Positions 60,336-64,000 of a stretch of DNA of 64,000 bases are shown piece after piece. Within the stretch, counting starts at the first letter, position 1. Each line of letters opens with the position of its first letter. The position numbers and the translations under genes are program-made. This DNA is from Sphagnum magellanicum. Taxonomy: Eukaryota; Streptophyta; Sphagnopsida; Sphagnales; Sphagnaceae. The notes beneath the pieces were generated by a model that searched no databases, had not been told where the DNA came from, and saw nothing but the letters and a program-made list of their open reading frames with translations. The stretch is from assembly GCA_021904315.1 (NCBI GenBank), contig CM038917.1, forward strand, positions 4,200,041-4,264,040. Reading direction: 5' to 3'.

Positions 60336-63300
60336 TATATTTATTATATGATTCAATTCAACATGTATACTTAATGTAACATTTGTCCATATCATTCATT
60401 TATCCTTTTTGTAAATGTGGAAAGGTATTACATTAGGTCCATAGACTCAAAGTTTCACAATTATTTATAATATGTTGTCATACAACTTGGCAACTTGTGT
60501 GTTTTGTATAGATGAGAAATTGGATGTTTATTAAATTTTAAAAACGTCTTTATAATCATTTGTATAAAAGTGTACATATTAATTGGAATCCTTTCAAAAG
60601 TTGACCTTTGTTAATCTTTCAAAAATTGGCCTTGGTTATGAATATTAGCTCTTGTTTAATAATGTGTTACACTTCTTATTTGACACATATGTATGTAGTA
60701 TAACACTATAGGAGCATTGAACCTTTTTTCCAAATGGCTTTGGGCATATGGTCATGTTTGATTTTCTAGTTCAAGATTTTAATTAATTGTTGGACATAAC
60801 ACAATAAATGTTGAAATGATGCCCATTTTTTCAAAAAGATGTTTTAATTAAATTAGCATCCATCATTATGGGATACTAAACGTTTTTTAGGAATTTTTGG
60901 ACACCCATTACAATACCAATGGAAAATTTTGTGTTCACAAATTTGGATATACGTTAGATATGGGTTTATAAAATGATGATATACTTGAAAACAAAAGAAT
61001 ACAATTTTGCATATAGTTGCATGTAAATTATAAACCTTCTGATTATAATAGTATATATGATGAGTTATTGCACCTTTTCTTTCCTATTAACAAAATTGTA
61101 ACAACTCATTATAACTTGATTGTGGACTTCAAATTATGACCTCCACTAGCATAATATAAATTAATATGGTTCCATAAAACTTGAACATTCTAACTAGATG
61201 TTTTGCCTATATTTGGCTTATAGATGTTGAACCTTTAAATACCTAATAAGCTAAAAACTAGTTCAAAAAATGTATTGTTGGGGAATATAATTTGATTTTA
61301 GATACTTAAAAGGTGTGCAGTCCCAAATAGTCCCCAATTAGATGCAACTAATGTTGTTTTACATATCTAATTTACATTTAAACTAAAAGTTATTCTAGTC
61401 AAGTTTAATGTTTCCATGGCAATGTTGTTTTAGTAATTCAAATTGTATCATGTTATTTATCCTTAGATTATTGGATACTTAAGTACCCAATATATGAAAT
61501 AATATTGACAAACCAATTTTACATATAGTTGAAATTTTATTAGTTTAAAGTTTATCTTTTTTTAATGTCAATTATGTCTCAAAACAAAAGAAAAATACAA
61601 ATTATCATGGTTTTTATGTTTAACAATCAATTGTGATTGCATTATCAAATCATTTTCATTTGATGATCACAAGAATGTGACACTTATTTGCAACATGTGT
61701 AAAGTTCAAAACCTCAATTACCATTGTATATTTTTGGCATACTTTAGTTTATTGATGAGCTCATCAATCCATGAGTAGAGTTGTAGGAGTATGGTACTAA
61801 AAAAGGTGGAACTAATTGACATGTCTAATCAAAAAAATAAATTATTCAACATACAAATTTTTATTTTCCATCTTCAAAGTCAAATGATTGATTTAATACA
61901 AATGAAAATTTGCATAAATTCATCCAATAATGGTAATTTTTCTAGATTATAAGTAAATCAAAACTTAATCACCATATGATTGAACAACTCATTCCATGAA
62001 TTGATGAATTGAAAACGAATTTTAATTATTTTGTATGGAAAGAGGTCAAAGGAAGCCATTGTAACACTTAGGTTGTGGTGTCAAATACACAGTCTTGTTG
62101 ATGTAAACATCACTTTGTTCAATACATTGACTTCAATTTGTGAGCTTTTATCATCCAAATTATTTTCATAAGTTGCATTGTGGATTTGGGTATTTCTTTA
62201 AGAAAAATTCCTAAAATTAAAACTCTTGCAAAAGGACCTTCCAAGCATTCATTCTTACTTGAAAGAAAAAGAACAAGCTATGATGAAAAATTGTTAAACA
62301 TTGTATGTGCTTTCACTATCATTAGTTATTCAAAGTTATTTGAGTTTAAGTGCATGTTTCTAATATTTTCTTATTTTTATTTACTCATCGGCATGTGTTA
62401 AATTAATGGTTATTGACATATCTTTGAAGTGAAATGAACACTAAATTTGACATATTCATAAGAGATTTCATCATTGTTATAGATACATAAATCACATGTT
62501 AATAACACATAAGTCTTTAAAAAGACCTTATTTAAAACATTACAAAAAAATTCAAGGTCACAAAAAAGCCCACCTTAGTGGTGTCATTTGAAATTCAAAG
62601 TTAATTCAACAAATTAGATGGGTGAATGCAAGCTATAGTGGCTCACTTTTTTTGTCATTGTGTTAAATTTTGTAGGGGTGTTGTGATTGCAAGTTTCATG
62701 GATATTCACATATATTTCAATTTGATCTTAGGGGCTTAGGTTTAAATTGTCAACTTCATTATATAAATGAGAATGTTAATTATCTTGCATAGTTTATAAT
62801 GGTTAAAAAATCATGGACTTTGTAAATCAAAAGTATGGATTGTCCTCCAGATTTTTTTTATAGAAAAATGGATTTAAAAATGACCTAAATATTTGTAATA
62901 TGTTTTATAAGGACTACTACCCAGGTTAGTGGTTCTTTAAAAAACACATATTTGAAAAGTTTGCTATCATATCACTTCTATTATTATAGTTATGAACTTT
63001 CAAATCATTTAAAAGTCACTAAATGTTTGTAAGTCCTTATCCAACTCAAACTAAGGTTTTATGAACTTATTTTTCTCATAGAAACACAATCCAAGGACCT
63101 GTACAAGGATATGGATTTAATTTAAAAAATAACCCAAAATCTAGGGGTTGGATTTTCTTAACGTTGTCGTAAATTTTACCTTAGGTTAAGAATGAAGCCC
63201 AAGTTTAAGGTTCCTAGCTCTTGTTAGGGTTTAGGGTGGAGGGAAAATTTTGGAAGGCGTTGTCTCTTGTGGCTATGAAGAAGTTTAATTTGTGCACGCA

Positions 63301-63896
63301 ACTTGAATAGTTCGAAATTAAACTTCTAGCTATGTTGCATTCTTATGCACCAAGTGAAAATGTTTTGCTTCTTAATTAGTTGTTGTTCTATTGTTGTATT
63401 GATTGAATATGTTCATGCCAGAGTTTGATTTGTGACATGTCATTGCTACTCAAGAATCCATGGAATGCCATCATGTAGATGGTCAAGGTTACATTTCCTC
63501 TATGTTTACTTGAATCATTTGCTTGCAAAAGAATTTGTTGGAAGTTGTAAATTATGTTTAATTTTGTGTGCATTTTGAACTTGTAGGTGAGGTATCCAAT
63601 GTTTGTATAGTTCAAGATTATCTATTAGACTATGTGGAACTAGCTTATGTTGTTGTTGTTAGGTTAGACTTGGTCGTTGCAAATTTCAAAAGTTTACAAA
63701 ATGATTTGCTTGTAGTGAAACTTATATTTCAAGTGAGCTAATACCTATGTGTTTGTTGCATTCCTAGTTTTTTTTTAAATCTTGTTTGCACATGGGTTTT
63801 TCGAAGGGAAGGATGGCACGATGAAATAGCATTAGGGTTTAGGTCTAAGTTCCATGCATCAAGGATTTGGTTCCTTGGGTTACACAATAACACATT
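60336..63896. other. AT-rich spacer
   Basis: No domain-bearing frame. A few TTAGGG-type motifs occur near 63,225 and 63,833. The frames present are short and AT-driven. Confidence 0.4.
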
Positions 63897-64000
63897 ATGG
63901 GTGACAAGAGAGCGGGTGAAAGGATAAGAGGAATAATTAGGCCGAGATCTACCCAACGTGCAATAAATAATCAAGCTCAAATAGATGAAAGATCAAGAGT
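63897..64000 (+). CDS. possible start of a gene leaving the window
   Basis: ATG at 63897 opens MGDKRAGERIRGIIRPRSTQ and stays open to the last base. The basic, polar start could be a retrotransposon gag or an unrelated gene. Only 34 codons are visible. Confidence 0.3.
   Translation, partial: MGDKRAGERIRGIIRPRSTQRAINNQAQIDERSR

Noticed and set aside
63388-63615. 75-codon minus-strand frame
   Set aside because: AT-rich chance frame without a domain.

Overview
The window is nuclear DNA of a land plant. It has plant-type split genes with GT-AG introns, a nuclear-encoded plastid ribosomal protein, telo-box (AAACCCTAA) motifs in front of a housekeeping gene, and plant hAT, Copia, LINE and CACTA elements. 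The long AT-rich, repeat-laden spacers and the TPR-kinase family would fit a seedless or other non-flowering vascular plant such as a fern. That placement is a guess.

Region 1 (1-17,000) is gene-dense, and all four genes are on the minus strand. They are an AIRP2-like RING E3 ligase (5 exons, 244 aa), the 20S proteasome subunit PBF1 (7 exons, 238 aa), plastid ribosomal protein bS21c (2 exons, 188 aa) and an arabinogalactan-like, apparently GPI-anchored secreted protein (4 exons, 340 aa). Every exon chain was built by hand: all junctions are GT-AG and all phases agree. Region 2 (17,000-35,000) is transposon country. It holds a broken hAT element with an internally inverted segment, AT-rich low-complexity sequence, minisatellites, a LINE endonuclease remnant flanked by a 4.25-kb-spaced direct repeat, and a tandem repeat with telomere-like palindromes. 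Region 3 (35,000-38,600) holds one intact plus-strand gene, a cinnamyl alcohol dehydrogenase-like enzyme (6 exons, 356 aa). Region 4 (38,600-53,900) contains a Copia remnant, several tandem repeats and two inverted copies of an unrecognised gene fragment.

Region 5 (53,900-60,350) is the most interesting. A plus-strand copy of the middle of the AIRP2-like gene, introns included, is broken inside its last exon and joined directly to 13 TPR units of 34 aa. A 2,372-bp CACTA-type element with a 3-bp target duplication (CAT) follows, and then a serine/threonine kinase domain. With the element and one copy of the duplication left out, the TPR frame runs on into the kinase glycine-rich loop. This suggests an ancestral TPR-kinase gene that was split by the transposon and is now decayed. 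Region 6 (60,350-64,000) is AT-rich spacer ending in a short open frame that leaves the window.

The intact genes serve unrelated functions (ubiquitin ligation, proteasomal proteolysis, plastid translation, cell surface, phenylpropanoid or alcohol metabolism). No operon-like logic is expected or seen.
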